Notes under the pieces: model-generated
Told to the model about the DNA's origin: nothing
Database searches by the model: none
The model's input: the letters and a program-made list of their open reading frames with translations, nothing else
Made by a program: the position numbers and the translations under genes
Origin: an uncultured Tateyamaria sp.
Lineage (GTDB): Bacteria; Pseudomonadota; Alphaproteobacteria; Rhodobacterales; Rhodobacteraceae
Assembly (NCBI RefSeq): GCF_947497045.1
Contig: NZ_CANMEU010000003.1
Coordinates: 434,001-498,000, forward strand
DNA: 64,000 nucleotides
Direction: 5' to 3'
Shown here: positions 51,115-61,542 of the stretch, one piece after another
Layout of the letters: the number at the start of each line of letters is the position of its first letter
How positions within the stretch are numbered: position 1 is the stretch's first letter

Positions 51115-52280
51115 GCCGACGCATTTCAATATTGGGCGCGACCGGGTCGATCGGGCAAAACACCATTGATCTGATCGCGCGCTATCCGGATGCCTACAAC
51201 GTCGTCGCGTTGACCGGGGCGTCAAATATCACGCAACTTGCAAGTGATGCCAAACGGTTACGAGCCGATATTGCTGTGACAGCGGATGAAACGCGCCTTG
51301 AGGATTTGCGCGACGCCTTGCATGGCTCGGGGATCGAGGCGGCCGCCGGACCTGCCGCGTTGAACGAGGCGGCGAGCCGCCCTGCGGATTGGGTGATGTC
51401 GGCTATCGTGGGGGCTGCGGGCCTCGCGCCGGGAATGCGCGCGCTCGAACAGGGGGCGACGCTGGCGCTCGCCAACAAGGAAACGCTGGTCTGTGCCGGG
51501 TCGCTGATCCTTGAGACGGCCAAGCGCCACGATGCGCGCCTGCTGCCTGTGGACAGCGAGCATTCGGCAGTGTTTCAGGCGCTGGTTGGCGAAGAGATGA
51601 GCGCGGTGGAGCGTATCGTGATCACCGCCTCGGGCGGGGCCTTCCGCGACTGGCCGCTGGAACAATTGGCCACGGCGACGCTTGCCGAAGCCTCGGCGCA
51701 TCCCAACTGGGACATGGGTCAGCGGATTACCATTGACAGTGCATCCATGTTCAACAAGGCGCTGGAACTCATTGAAACGCGGGAATATTTTGGTGTCTCG
51801 CCTGAACAGATCGAAGTGCTGGTGCACCCAGAATCCATGATCCACGCGATGGTCGGGTTTCGCGACGGGGCACTCATGGCCCATGTCGGCCCGCCCGATA
51901 TGCGCCACGCCATCGGCTATGCCCTGCATTGGCCCGTGCGCCGCGCTCTCCCGGTCGAGCGGCTTGATCTGGCCGCCATTGGCCAACTTACCTTCCGCGC
52001 GCCGGACGAGGTGCGCTGGCCTGCCCTGCGCCTTGCGCGCGAAGTGATGGATCGGCGGGGGCTGTCGGGGGCTGTGTTCAATGCCGCCAAGGAAACCGCG
52101 CTCGATGGCTTTATCGCCGGGCATCTGGGCTTCACAAAGATGGCCGAGATTGTCCAGGAGGTGCTCGAAACCACTGATCCCAGTCATATTGATGCCGCAA
52201 TGACCCTTGATAATGTGCTGCATGTTGACCACATCGCCAGACAGGCCACACGCAGCCTGATCGAGCAAAAAACAGGATAA
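51111..52280 (+). CDS. dxr: 1-deoxy-D-xylulose 5-phosphate reductoisomerase
   Basis: Second step of the non-mevalonate isoprenoid pathway (NADPH, Mn2+/Mg2+). 389 residues. NADPH motif ILGATGSIGQNT; metal/substrate SEHSAVFQAL, ITASGGAFRDWPLEQL, and ESMIHAMVGF. It starts with GTG overlapping the cdsA stop. It supplies isoprenoids for UppS and for MiaA upstream. Confidence 0.97.
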   Translation: MSRRISILGATGSIGQNTIDLIARYPDAYNVVALTGASNITQLASDAKRLRADIAVTADETRLEDLRDALHGSGIEAAAGPAALNEAASRPADWVMSAIVGAAGLAPGMRALEQGATLALANKETLVCAGSLILETAKRHDARLLPVDSEHSAVFQALVGEEMSAVERIVITASGGAFRDWPLEQLATATLAEASAHPNWDMGQRITIDSASMFNKALELIETREYFGVSPEQIEVLVHPESMIHAMVGFRDGALMAHVGPPDMRHAIGYALHWPVRRALPVERLDLAAIGQLTFRAPDEVRWPALRLAREVMDRRGLSGAVFNAAKETALDGFIAGHLGFTKMAEIVQEVLETTDPSHIDAAMTLDNVLHVDHIARQATRSLIEQKTG

Positions 52281-52284
52281 CACC

Positions 52285-53634
52285 TTGGACATTTCGGCCC
52301 TGATCCCCGCCTTTGGTGGTTTCGCATGGACTATTTTCTTTTTTGTCGTCGCTCTTAGCGTGATTGTGGCGATCCATGAATATGGGCACTACATTGTGGG
52401 CCGCTGGTCCGGCATTCAGGCGGATGTGTTTTCCATTGGCTTTGGTCCCGTGCTGTGGAGCCGGATGGACAAGCATGGCACCCGCTGGCAGATCGCGGCC
52501 TTGCCCTTTGGCGGATACGTGAAGTTTGCAGGGGATGCGAACGCGGCCTCGGGCAAGGACGAAGCGGCGATGGCCGACGTCCAGTCTGATCCCGTCGCCT
52601 TGCGCCGCACCATGCACGGGGCGCCCCTGTGGGCGCGGGCCGCGACGGTTGCGGCGGGTCCTGTGTTCAACTTTGCCCTCTCGATCATGGTGTTTGCCAT
52701 CGTGGGCTATTCAAACGGCGTGGTCCGCGACCCTTTGACGGTGGGTGAACTGCGTCCGCTGCCGACGCAGACGCAGGATTTGCAATCGGGTGACGTGGTG
52801 CTGGAAGTGAACGGTGCGGCCCTGCCAAGCCTGACCGACCCCACCTACGGCACGTTCGTCGACACATTGCCGCTGACCGAGAACCTGACTTACACGGTCG
52901 AGCGGGACGGGGAGCGGCTGGTTGTGGATGGCCCCCATTTGCGTCCGCCTTTTGTGCAAGGCGTCAGCCCGCAAAGTGCTGCGGTGGCCGCCGATATCGA
53001 GCGGGGCGATGTCATCACCGCCGTGGATGGCACTCCCATCTTTACCTTCACCGAAATCAAGAATGCGGTCGAAGGGTCCGATGGGCGCAGCCTTGACCTG
53101 ACCGTGTGGCGTAACGGGGCCGAGCTGCAAAAGGTGCTGACCCCCAAACGCGTGGACGAGCCGCAGCCCGATGGTGGTTTCGCCACGCAATGGCGGATCG
53201 GGATCGCAAGCGGTAGCGCGTTTGAGCCTGCCACGCAGTCCCCCGGTATCGGGGCGGCGATCACCGGCGGGGTGGCGCAGACCTGGGCGATCATCAACGG
53301 CTCAATCTCGGGGCTAGGCCACATGATCACGGGCGCGATCAGCACCTGTAACCTCTCGGGGCCTATTGGTATCGCGCAGGTGTCGGGCACGATGGCCAGT
53401 CAGGGCGCGCAGAGTTTCATCTGGTTCATTGCGGTGCTGTCCACCGCCGTGGGCCTGCTGAACCTGTTCCCGATCCCGGCGCTGGATGGGGGGCATCTGG
53501 TCTTTTACGCCTATGAGGCGGTGACGGGCAAAGCACCCAGTGACCGGGCCTTGCAGATCCTGATGGGGGTGGGGCTGACGCTGGTTCTGTCGCTGATGGT
53601 ATTCGCGCTCGGCAATGATTTATTCTGCCCGTAA
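52285..53634 (+). CDS. rseP: RIP metalloprotease RseP (site-2 protease)
   Basis: Intramembrane zinc protease that cleaves anti-sigma factors and remnant signal peptides. 449 residues. HEYGH in IVAIHEYGHYIVG; a PDZ-like periplasmic region (about 160-310); the C-terminal membrane motif NLFPIPALDGGHLVF. Starts with TTG, with AGGA eight bases before, five bp after dxr. A partner sigma/anti-sigma pair is not in the window. Confidence 0.95.
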   Translation: MDISALIPAFGGFAWTIFFFVVALSVIVAIHEYGHYIVGRWSGIQADVFSIGFGPVLWSRMDKHGTRWQIAALPFGGYVKFAGDANAASGKDEAAMADVQSDPVALRRTMHGAPLWARAATVAAGPVFNFALSIMVFAIVGYSNGVVRDPLTVGELRPLPTQTQDLQSGDVVLEVNGAALPSLTDPTYGTFVDTLPLTENLTYTVERDGERLVVDGPHLRPPFVQGVSPQSAAVAADIERGDVITAVDGTPIFTFTEIKNAVEGSDGRSLDLTVWRNGAELQKVLTPKRVDEPQPDGGFATQWRIGIASGSAFEPATQSPGIGAAITGGVAQTWAIINGSISGLGHMITGAISTCNLSGPIGIAQVSGTMASQGAQSFIWFIAVLSTAVGLLNLFPIPALDGGHLVFYAYEAVTGKAPSDRALQILMGVGLTLVLSLMVFALGNDLFCP

Positions 53635-53731
53635 TTGGCGGTAGGGCGCAGATGCCCAATTCTTGCCACATTTGATCCGCAGTCCGGCCGTATTCGGCCC
53701 GCATATCATGTGGAACTGAAAGGATGCTGTC

Positions 53732-53857
53732 ATGCAAACACTTCAAAGCGGATATCGCGGCCTGAGCCTTTTGATGATGCTCAACTGGGATCGCGCGCTC
53801 TATGGGTGCACCATTGCAGTCGCGCTGGTGGCTGGTGCGTGGCTTGGCACGCTCTGA
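53732..53857 (+). CDS. Small membrane protein, 41 aa, between rseP and bamA
   Basis: MQTLQSGYRGLSLLMMLNWD then a hydrophobic helix (about 24-40) ending at a TGA. A strong AAGGA sits eight bases before the ATG. The start MQTLQSGYRGLS and the NWDRALY motif look familiar from other roseobacters, and the position between two conserved envelope genes supports it. It does not reach the usual length cut-offs of gene callers. Function unknown; perhaps an inner-membrane partner of the BAM or RseP systems. Confidence 0.6.
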   Translation: MQTLQSGYRGLSLLMMLNWDRALYGCTIAVALVAGAWLGTL

Positions 53858-53988
53858 GCAACTGATTTTCACATGCCCGGAAAAACCATCGACCTGCGCC
53901 CGCGGCGCGGGTTTTGTTGGTTTTGACAAGCCTTCGCATTCCCGTTACTCACTTCGGCATAGTATGTCTGAATACGTGGGGTACAACC

Positions 53989-56340
53989 ATGGGACGTGGG
54001 TTGAGGGGCGAGCAGAATATGGCACTTTCATGCCGAGAGTATTTCGTTAGAGTATTTGCAATTATTGCGGTGCTTTCAGTGGCTTGGGTGGGGCAGGTGG
54101 CACCATCCCTAGCGCAGAATTTCCAATTTAACCGAATTGTAGTGGATGGTAATACACGCGTAGGTGATGCGGCTGTGCTGTCGCGCGCGGGAATCGCTCC
54201 GGGCCAAACGGTCACGGCGGGGCAGGTAAACGACGCTGTGCAGAACCTTCAAAGCAGCGGATTGTTCGAAACCGTGTCTGTTGAACCCCAAGGGTCCACA
54301 TTGCTGATCACGGTTGTCGAGCTGCCCACGATCAACCGTATTTCCTATGAAGGCAACCGCCGGGTAGATGATGACGCGCTCAGCGCCGTGGTCCAGAGTC
54401 AGGAGCGTCGGGTGTTCAGCCCCGCGCAGGCCGAGCGGGACGCGAGCGCCATCGCCGAAGCCTATTCCAGCCAGGGTCGTATTGCCGCACGGGTCAGCCC
54501 ACGGGTGATCCGCCGTCAGGACAATCGCGTCGATCTGGTCTTTGAGGTCTTCGAAGGCGACGTGGTCGAGGTCGAACGAGTCAGCTTTGTCGGCAACCGC
54601 GTCTATTCCGACCGCCGCTTGCGTCGCGTTCTGGAAACCAAACAGGCAGGCATTTTCCGCGCCTTGATCCAGTCCGATACGCTGGTCGAGGATCGGGTGG
54701 CCTTTGATCGTCAGGTCCTGTCCGACTTCTATACCTCGCGCGGCTATGTCGATTTCCGCACGCTCAGCACCAATGCAGAACTGACCGAGGAACGGGACGG
54801 GTTCTTCCTTGTCTTTACAATCGAAGAAGGCCAGCAGTTCCGCTTTGGAGAGGTCACGGTTTCGACCGATATCGCCCAGATTGACCCCGATGCCTATCAG
54901 TCGCTGATCAAGGTGCGCCCCGGTGTGGTCTATTCGCCTGCGCTGGTGGACGCCGAAATCTCGCGGCTTGAGCGGTTGGGCCAACGCGATGGCGTGGATT
55001 TCTTGCGGGTCGAGCCGCGCGTGACCCGCAACGACCGCGACCTGACTCTGGACGTTGAATTGGTACTGACCCGCGGGCCGCGCGTCTTTGTCGAGCGGAT
55101 CGATGTCGAGGGCAACACCACAACGCTGGACCGCGTGGTGCGCCGCCAGTTCCGCATTGCGGAAGGTGACCCGTTCAACCCCCGCGAGATCCGCGATGCA
55201 GCTGAACGGATCCGTGCGCTGAACTATTTCTCGGAATCCAACGTAGATGCGCGCGAAGGGTCGAGCCCCGGTCGCGTCGTGATCGATGTGGATGTCGAAG
55301 AGCAGCCCACGGGCTCGCTCAACTTTGGCGGTGCGTTTTCGCGCGATGATGGCTTTGGGCTGGTCATTGGGTTTACCGAACGCAACTTCCTTGGTCGCGG
55401 TCAAACCCTCGGGTTCAGCATCTCGACCGCGGAAGAGGCCGAACGCTATGGTATCAACTTTGTCGAGCCTGCGTTTTTAGGGCGCAACGTCGCCTTGGGT
55501 CTGACGCTGCAATATAGCGAGAGTGACTCGAGCTTTGCCAACTACGACACGGAATCGTTCCGCTTCCAGCCGAGCCTGACCTTCCCGATCAACGACAAGG
55601 GCATACTGAGCCTGCGCTACACGTTCCTGGACAACGAACAACTGATCCGCGATCCGGTTCAGAACGGCGCGGTGGTGCAGACTGAAATCGATGCGGGAAA
55701 TCAGGCGGCATCGTCGATTGGCTATACCTACACCTACGACTCGCGCACCAACGGCCTGAACCCGGACGCGGGCTATCTGATCGAATTTGGTCAGGACTTT
55801 GCCGGGTTGGGTGGGGACGCCGAATTCATCCGGACCCGGGCCAAGATCGTCGGCCAGAGACTTGCCTTCAACGACGAGGTGACGCTGCGGGCCACTCTTG
55901 AGGGGGGGTATCTGGCATGGTCAGGCGGGGTGAACCGGACGGTTGACCGGTTCTCGATCGGGCCAAGCGTACTGCGAGGGTTTGAACCGGGCGGCATCGG
56001 GCCGCGCGACCTGTCAGCGCCGGGCGATCCTGATCCCTTGGGGGGTAACCTGTTTGTCGCGGCGCGCTTTGAGGCGGAATTCCCTCTTGGTCTGCCGGAC
56101 GAGCTGGGTATCAGCGGGGGCTTGTTCTATGATGTTGGCAACCTGTGGGACCTCAGCGATGTGGATCTGACAGGCGGCAATATTGTGGGCGAGGGCGGGT
56201 CGTTCCGCCACGTGGTCGGGTTCTCGATCTTTTGGGACACGGCTGTCGGGCCGCTGCGCCTGAACTTTACCAACGCGCTGCGCAAAGAAGACTTCGATGA
56301 AGAGCAGACATTCGATCTGACCATTTCGACGACGTTCTAG
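53989..56340 (+). CDS. bamA: Outer membrane protein assembly factor BamA
   Basis: Central component of the BAM complex that folds beta-barrel proteins into the outer membrane. 783 residues. A signal peptide at about 11-43 (FAIIAVLSVAWVGQVAPSLA). Five POTRA domains follow (from FQFNRIVVDGNTRV), then a 16-stranded barrel with the VLRGF(E)P motif (SVLRGFEPGGIG) and a C-terminal aromatic strand (DLTISTTF). I chose ATG 53989 for the GGGG-type site just upstream; ATG 54019 directly at the signal peptide is also possible. Followed by the chaperone gene with a five-bp gap. Confidence 0.95.
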   Translation: MGRGLRGEQNMALSCREYFVRVFAIIAVLSVAWVGQVAPSLAQNFQFNRIVVDGNTRVGDAAVLSRAGIAPGQTVTAGQVNDAVQNLQSSGLFETVSVEPQGSTLLITVVELPTINRISYEGNRRVDDDALSAVVQSQERRVFSPAQAERDASAIAEAYSSQGRIAARVSPRVIRRQDNRVDLVFEVFEGDVVEVERVSFVGNRVYSDRRLRRVLETKQAGIFRALIQSDTLVEDRVAFDRQVLSDFYTSRGYVDFRTLSTNAELTEERDGFFLVFTIEEGQQFRFGEVTVSTDIAQIDPDAYQSLIKVRPGVVYSPALVDAEISRLERLGQRDGVDFLRVEPRVTRNDRDLTLDVELVLTRGPRVFVERIDVEGNTTTLDRVVRRQFRIAEGDPFNPREIRDAAERIRALNYFSESNVDAREGSSPGRVVIDVDVEEQPTGSLNFGGAFSRDDGFGLVIGFTERNFLGRGQTLGFSISTAEEAERYGINFVEPAFLGRNVALGLTLQYSESDSSFANYDTESFRFQPSLTFPINDKGILSLRYTFLDNEQLIRDPVQNGAVVQTEIDAGNQAASSIGYTYTYDSRTNGLNPDAGYLIEFGQDFAGLGGDAEFIRTRAKIVGQRLAFNDEVTLRATLEGGYLAWSGGVNRTVDRFSIGPSVLRGFEPGGIGPRDLSAPGDPDPLGGNLFVAARFEAEFPLGLPDELGISGGLFYDVGNLWDLSDVDLTGGNIVGEGGSFRHVVGFSIFWDTAVGPLRLNFTNALRKEDFDEEQTFDLTISTTF

Positions 56341-56344
56341 GGCG

Positions 56345-56884
56345 ATGGGATCAGCCCTTCGCCTGATCATCGTGACGCTGGCCCTGTTCGGGGCCAGCGT
56401 TTCCTTTGCGCAGGACCTGCGCAGTCCCATCCTGACCATCGACAGCGACCGCTTTTACCGCGCCAGTGATTTTGGCAAGCGGGTCTTGCGCGAGATCGCA
56501 GCGCAAACCGACGCCCTCGCCGAGGACAACCGCCTGATCGAAGAGACGCTTGAGGCCGAAGAACTGGCGCTCACCGAACAGCGTGCCGATTTGCCACCCG
56601 AGGATTTCCGCGCCCTTGCGGATGCGTTTGATGCCCGCGTTCAATCCATTCGCGAGCAGCGCGAGGCGGAAAACCGCGCAATTGCCAACCAGCTTGAAGA
56701 AAACCGTGACCGCTTTTTGAATGCCGCAGCCCCTGTGCTTGAGGCGATCATGCGCGAGGCGGGCGCGGCTGTGGTTCTGGAACGTCGCAGCGTCTTCATC
56801 AGCGCCAATGCGATCGACATCACCGATACTGCGGTTGAGCGGATGAACGAGACCCTGGGTGATGGGGTTCAAACGCCCGACTAG
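56345..56884 (+). CDS. OmpH/Skp-like periplasmic chaperone
   Basis: 179 residues. Signal peptide MGSALRLIIVTLALFGASVS, cleaved near FAQ. The mature protein is helical coiled-coil (about 45-140, Glu/Ala/Arg-rich), as in Skp, which holds unfolded outer-membrane proteins for BamA. The N- and C-terminal regions (ILTIDSDRFYRASDFG and VVLERRSVFISANAIDIT) match the OmpH family. Directly follows bamA; no lpxD follows, unlike in E. coli. Confidence 0.92.
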   Translation: MGSALRLIIVTLALFGASVSFAQDLRSPILTIDSDRFYRASDFGKRVLREIAAQTDALAEDNRLIEETLEAEELALTEQRADLPPEDFRALADAFDARVQSIREQREAENRAIANQLEENRDRFLNAAAPVLEAIMREAGAAVVLERRSVFISANAIDITDTAVERMNETLGDGVQTPD

Positions 56885-56958
56885 GTGCGCTTGCGACATG
56901 ACCGACGTCTTGGTAGGCAAGGCAACAGACCACATAAAACAAAAGGCCCGAGCATCGC

Positions 56959-57423
56959 ATGACCACTGATCTAATGACCGCTGATATTGGGTTGATCCAA
57001 CGCATTCTGCCCCATCGCTACCCGTTTTTGCTGGTGGACAAGGTGATTGAAATCGACGGTTATCAGTCGGCCACGGGCATCAAGAACGTCACCATGAACG
57101 AGCCCCACTTTCAGGGCCATTTCCCGGGCAAACCGATCATGCCGGGTGTTACCATCATCGAGGCGATGGCCCAGACAGCGGCTGTGATGGTGGGTACGGC
57201 GCTGGACATGGCGGACAAGAACATGCTCGTCTATTTCATGGCGATTGATAAATGCAAATTCCGCCGCATGGTTGTGCCCGGCGATGTGCTTGAGCTGAAG
57301 CTAACCACCGCACGGGGTAAGCCCGGTGGCAAGGTCTGGAAATTCCAGGGCATCGCACAGGTCGAAGGTGAGATGGCCTGCGAGGCCGAATTCACCGCGA
57401 TGATGGACTTGCCCGCCGCATGA
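56959..57423 (+). CDS. fabZ: 3-hydroxyacyl-ACP dehydratase FabZ
   Basis: Dehydrates 3-hydroxyacyl-ACP in fatty acid synthesis. 154 residues, hot-dog fold: [13 protein letters not shown], catalytic His in [15 protein letters not shown] and Glu in [11 protein letters not shown]. It shares its 3-hydroxyacyl-ACP pool with LpxA, encoded next. The lpxA ATG overlaps its stop. Confidence 0.97.
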   Translation: MTTDLMTADIGLIQRILPHRYPFLLVDKVIEIDGYQSATGIKNVTMNEPHFQGHFPGKPIMPGVTIIEAMAQTAAVMVGTALDMADKNMLVYFMAIDKCKFRRMVVPGDVLELKLTTARGKPGGKVWKFQGIAQVEGEMACEAEFTAMMDLPAA

Positions 57424-58208
57424 CGCAGCCGATGATCCACCCCTCTGCCGTGATCGAAGACGGTGCGCAGATTGACCCGACAGCGCAGATTGGGCCGTTT
57501 TGCGTGGTCGGCCCGCAAGTCGTGATCGGCCCGGATGTGGTCCTCAAAAGCCATGTGGTCGTAACTGGCGATACCGAAGTTGGCGAAGGTACCGTGATCT
57601 TCTCCTTTGCCGTGATCGGCGAGGTCCCGCAGGATTTGAAATTCAGGGGCGAGGCGAGCCGCCTTGTCATCGGCAAGCGCAACCGCATCCGCGAACATGT
57701 CACGATGAACTGTGGCACCGAGGGTGGCGGTGGTGTGACCCGCATCGGCGATGATGGGTTGTTGATGGCCGGGTGCCACATTGCCCATGATGCCCTGTTG
57801 GGCGACCGGGTGATCGTGGTGAACTCCGCTGCGGTTGCGGGCCACTGCATCATCGAAGACGACGTGATCGTGGGCGGGCTGTCCGGTATCCACCAGTTTG
57901 TGCGCATCGGACGTGGGGCCATCATTGGTGCTGTGACCATGGTCACCAATGACGTCATTCCCTATGGGCTTGTGCAGGCCCCGCGCGGCGAGTTGGACGG
58001 GCTGAACCTTGTCGGACTCAAGCGGCGCGGTGTCAGCCGGGCTGACATTACCGCCTTGCGTGCGGCGTTCCAGATGCTCGCCCAGGGGGACGGGACTTTC
58101 CATGATCGCGCCGAACGGTTGGGGCGTGAATCCGAAAGCGCCTATGTGAGTGAAATCGTTGACTTCGTGATGGGCGACAGTGACCGGTCGTTCCTGACGC
58201 CGCGCTGA
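57420..58208 (+). CDS. lpxA: UDP-N-acetylglucosamine O-acyltransferase LpxA
   Basis: First step of lipid A synthesis. 262 residues, left-handed beta helix with hexapeptide repeats ([20 protein letters not shown] and on), catalytic His in the GCHIAHDA region, and a C-terminal helical part. Starts with ATG at the fabZ stop; ends one base into the lpxI start. Confidence 0.96.
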   Translation: MTQPMIHPSAVIEDGAQIDPTAQIGPFCVVGPQVVIGPDVVLKSHVVVTGDTEVGEGTVIFSFAVIGEVPQDLKFRGEASRLVIGKRNRIREHVTMNCGTEGGGGVTRIGDDGLLMAGCHIAHDALLGDRVIVVNSAAVAGHCIIEDDVIVGGLSGIHQFVRIGRGAIIGAVTMVTNDVIPYGLVQAPRGELDGLNLVGLKRRGVSRADITALRAAFQMLAQGDGTFHDRAERLGRESESAYVSEIVDFVMGDSDRSFLTPR

Positions 58209-59089
58209 TGCTGGCAGTGATCGCAGGGCAGGGTGCGTTGCCGGGGGTGGTGGCCCGCGCGCAGCCGACATCACCCTTGATCTGTAGTCTGGTCGGCAAC
58301 GACCCTGCGGACCTGAGCGTCGATCTGCGCTTTCGCGTCGAACATCTGGGTAGTTTTCTGGCTGATTTGACCACGCGTGGCGTGCGGGAGGTGTGCTTTT
58401 GTGGTCGAATTGACCGCCCCGCCGTCGATCCCACCCAGATTGACGCACAGACCGCCCCCATGGTGCCCACGCTTGCCGCCGCCGTCGCAGGGGGTGAGGA
58501 CAAGGCCCTGCGCGCGATTGTCACGCTGTTTGAAGAGGCGGGGCTGGTCGTTGTCGGGGCCGCCACACTCACGCCTGATCTGCTGCCTGCGCAGGGTTGT
58601 CCAACCCGAATGCCCGCACCACCCGCGACCGAAAGCGACGTTGCGGTTGCGCTGAACGTGTTGGGTGATCAGGCCAGGGCGGATGTGGGGCAGGCTTGCG
58701 TCATCCGCGACCGCATTGTCATTGCGCGCGAAGAAACTGCCGGGACAGATGCGATGCTGGATGGCCTCGGGGCCACAACGCTGGCCGATGACCCCTTTGG
58801 GGCAGCGATGGATGTGGTGGGCAATGTGCTGGACACGGCTGCGGATTGGCTGTCCGGCTCAGAGAACGCGCCGCCCGCATCGCCGCGCCGCGGTATTCTG
58901 TTCAAGGCCCCCAAACCCGGTCAGGACCGCCGCGTTGACTTGCCCACCATCGGTCCGGGCACCGTAGCGCGTGCCGCGCAGGCCGGGCTCGAAGGGATCG
59001 TTATCGAAGAGGGCGGCGTCATGGTGCTGGACCTTGCCGAGGTGATCGCGGATCTGGATGCGAGGGGGATGTTTCTGTGGGTGCGCTGA
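58208..59089 (+). CDS. lpxI: UDP-2,3-diacylglucosamine diphosphatase LpxI
   Basis: Alternative to LpxH used by many alphaproteobacteria: hydrolyses UDP-2,3-diacylglucosamine to lipid X. 293 residues: LAVIAGQGALPG, RVEHLGSFLADLTTRGV, and the C-terminal DLPTIGPGTVARAAQAGLEG with EGGVMVLDLAEV. The presence between lpxA and lpxB fits the LpxA-I-B order, with lpxH absent. Confidence 0.95.
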   Translation: MLAVIAGQGALPGVVARAQPTSPLICSLVGNDPADLSVDLRFRVEHLGSFLADLTTRGVREVCFCGRIDRPAVDPTQIDAQTAPMVPTLAAAVAGGEDKALRAIVTLFEEAGLVVVGAATLTPDLLPAQGCPTRMPAPPATESDVAVALNVLGDQARADVGQACVIRDRIVIAREETAGTDAMLDGLGATTLADDPFGAAMDVVGNVLDTAADWLSGSENAPPASPRRGILFKAPKPGQDRRVDLPTIGPGTVARAAQAGLEGIVIEEGGVMVLDLAEVIADLDARGMFLWVR

Positions 59090-60240
59090 AGGTCTTCATC
59101 ATCGCGGGCGAGCCATCGGGGGATGCTTTGGGCGGTGCGCTGATGGCGGGGCTTAATACGCTCTACCCGGATGTGGAATTTGACGGCATCGGCGGGCAAC
59201 AGATGCAGGCACAGGGCCTGACCAGCCGCTTTGACATGTCCGAACTGTCCTTGATGGGCATTGCCGAGGTTCTGCCCAAATACCGTGACCTCAAGCGCCG
59301 CATTCGCGAAACCGCAGAAGCGGCGGTGGCCGCGCGCCCTGATGTGCTGATCACCATCGACAGTCCCGATTTCAGCTTGCGTGTGGCCAAGCAGGTGAAG
59401 GCGGTGTCGAGCATTCGCACGATGCACTACGTGGCCCCGACGGTGTGGGCATGGCGCCCGAAACGTGCGCACAAGATGGCCCGTGTGATTGATCACGTCC
59501 TCGCCCTGTTCCCGTTCGAGCCGCCCTATATGGAAGCCGCAGGCATGAGTTGCGATTTCGTAGGCCATCCCGCAGCCACCGTGCCGCAGGCGGATGCCAA
59601 ACAGATCGCAGCCTTTCGCGCCAAACACGGGCTCGCCGACGCCGCACCGCTGATCCTCGTGCTGCCTGGATCGCGCCGGGGCGAGGTGTCCCGGATGGCG
59701 CCTGTCTTTGGGCAGGCTCTGGGGCATCTGGGGCAGAGCCGCCCTGACTTGCGTGTTGTTTTGCCCGCGGCGGCCAATGTGACGGACGTTGTGCTGGCCG
59801 AGGTCGCGGACTGGCCGGTGACCCCCATCGTGCTCGACCCGCGTGGCGTGCCGCTTGAGACCGCGCAGGCGGAAAAGACGGCTGCGTTTGGGGCGGCGGA
59901 TGTGGCACTTGCCAATTCCGGTACCGTGCAGCTGGAACTGGCCGCATCCGGCACGCCGCTGGTCAGTGCCAATGACGTTCATTGGTTGAGCCGCGCGATC
60001 ATCAGCCGGATGATGATCACCGACACCTACAGCCTGATCAATCACATCACCGACTCGCGCATCGTGCCCGAGGCAATCGGGTACGATTTCACGCTGGAGA
60101 ATGTGATTTCCGCGATGGAAACCCTGCTGGCCGACCCCTCGAAACAGGCTGCCGCGCTGGAGCTGACGATGGAGCGGTTGGGCCGTGGCGGAGAAGACCC
60201 CGGCCTGCGCGCCGCACGTGCGGTGTTGGCCCGGCTTTAG
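59077..60240 (+). CDS. lpxB: Lipid A disaccharide synthase LpxB
   Basis: Joins lipid X to UDP-diacylglucosamine. 387 residues, GT19 glycosyltransferase: [55 protein letters not shown]. Starts with GTG inside the end of lpxI (13-bp overlap). The stop shares four bases with the convergent tyrS. Confidence 0.96.
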   Translation: MGALKVFIIAGEPSGDALGGALMAGLNTLYPDVEFDGIGGQQMQAQGLTSRFDMSELSLMGIAEVLPKYRDLKRRIRETAEAAVAARPDVLITIDSPDFSLRVAKQVKAVSSIRTMHYVAPTVWAWRPKRAHKMARVIDHVLALFPFEPPYMEAAGMSCDFVGHPAATVPQADAKQIAAFRAKHGLADAAPLILVLPGSRRGEVSRMAPVFGQALGHLGQSRPDLRVVLPAAANVTDVVLAEVADWPVTPIVLDPRGVPLETAQAEKTAAFGAADVALANSGTVQLELAASGTPLVSANDVHWLSRAIISRMMITDTYSLINHITDSRIVPEAIGYDFTLENVISAMETLLADPSKQAAALELTMERLGRGGEDPGLRAARAVLARL

Positions 60241-61478
60241 CCCAATTGCACCAGCGCGTGCCGTTTCTTGCCCGCTGACAGCTTGATCGGGGCGGCGAGC
60301 GCCGCGCTATCCACCATCAACCCGGCATCGGTAAGGGCCGCATCGTTCATGCGTGCGCCGCCTTCGGCGATCAGGCGCTTGGCCTCTTTGCCTGACCCGG
60401 CAAGACCCGATTTCACGATTAGCTGCACGATGGAAATCCCGTCGCCCAGATCATCGACCGATAAGGTGAGCGTGGGCAGATCACCCCCGACGCCCCCCTT
60501 TTCAAAGACGTCGCGCGCGGTTTCAGCGGCAGCCTTGGCGGCCTCGGCCCCGTGCAGCAGTGTTGTGACTTCGGTGGCAAGGCGGGCCTTGGCCTCGTTG
60601 ATCTCGGATCCTTCCAGGGCACCGAGCCGCTCGCATTCGTCCAGCGGCATTTCGGTATAGAGTTTCAGGAACCGGCCCACATCCGCATCCGTGGTGTTGC
60701 GCCAGAATTGCCAGAACTCGTAAGGGCTCAGCATCTCGGGGTTCAGCCACACAGCGCCGGATTGGGACTTGCCCATTTTCTTACCGTCCGAGGTGGTCAG
60801 CAGCGGGGAGGTCAGCCCATAGACCTCGCCCTCGATCACCCTGCGGGTCAGGTCGATACCGTTCACGATATTGCCCCACTGATCCGAACCACCCATTTGC
60901 AGGATGCAGCCATAGCGGCGGTGAAGCTCCATGAAATCATAGGCTTGCAGGATCATGTAATTGAATTCGAGAAAGGACAGGGACTGTTCGCGATCCAGGC
61001 GAGACTTGACCGACTCAAAGCTCAGCATCCGATTGATCGAAAAATGCCGCCCGATGTCGCGCAGGAAATCAAGGTAGTTCAGCCCATCCAGCCATTCGGC
61101 ATTGTTGAGCATCTGCGCGCCCGCGTCGTAGTTGATATAGGCCGCAAACACCTGCTTGATACCTGCGATGTTGGCGTCAATTGCCACTTCATCCAGCAGG
61201 GGCCGCTCGTCTGCGCGAAAGGATGGATCACCCACCTTGGTCGTACCGCCCCCCATCAGCGTGATCGGGTCGTGCCCGGTCTGCTGGAACCAGCGCAGCA
61301 TCATAATCTGGATCAGCGAGCCGACATGCAGCGACCTGGCCGTCGCGTCAAACCCGATATAGGCCTTTTGCCCCGGTTTCAGCAGCGCCTCGTCAAGGCC
61401 CTGCATATCCGTGCAGTCGGCCAGAAAGCCGCGCGATTTCATCACATGCAGGAAATCGGATCGGGGGGAATAGGTCAT
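60237..61478 (-). CDS. tyrS: Tyrosine-tRNA ligase
   Basis: 413 residues. Class I synthetase with the HIGH-equivalent in SLHVGSL, tyrosine-binding YMILQAYDF and GGSDQWGN, the KMSKS-equivalent KKMGKS, and a C-terminal S4 RNA-binding domain (about 345-413). The start at 61478 has GAGG nine bases upstream; a longer frame exists but adds a non-conserved N-terminus. Divergent from anmK. Confidence 0.97.
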   Translation of the reverse strand: MTYSPRSDFLHVMKSRGFLADCTDMQGLDEALLKPGQKAYIGFDATARSLHVGSLIQIMMLRWFQQTGHDPITLMGGGTTKVGDPSFRADERPLLDEVAIDANIAGIKQVFAAYINYDAGAQMLNNAEWLDGLNYLDFLRDIGRHFSINRMLSFESVKSRLDREQSLSFLEFNYMILQAYDFMELHRRYGCILQMGGSDQWGNIVNGIDLTRRVIEGEVYGLTSPLLTTSDGKKMGKSQSGAVWLNPEMLSPYEFWQFWRNTTDADVGRFLKLYTEMPLDECERLGALEGSEINEAKARLATEVTTLLHGAEAAKAAAETARDVFEKGGVGGDLPTLTLSVDDLGDGISIVQLIVKSGLAGSGKEAKRLIAEGGARMNDAALTDAGLMVDSAALAAPIKLSAGKKRHALVQLG

Positions 61479-61542
61479 TTGGCTTGTCCTCGGGTCGGGC
61501 CTGCCGCAGTCTATAAGCAAGGCAGGGGCAAAGGAAAAGACC

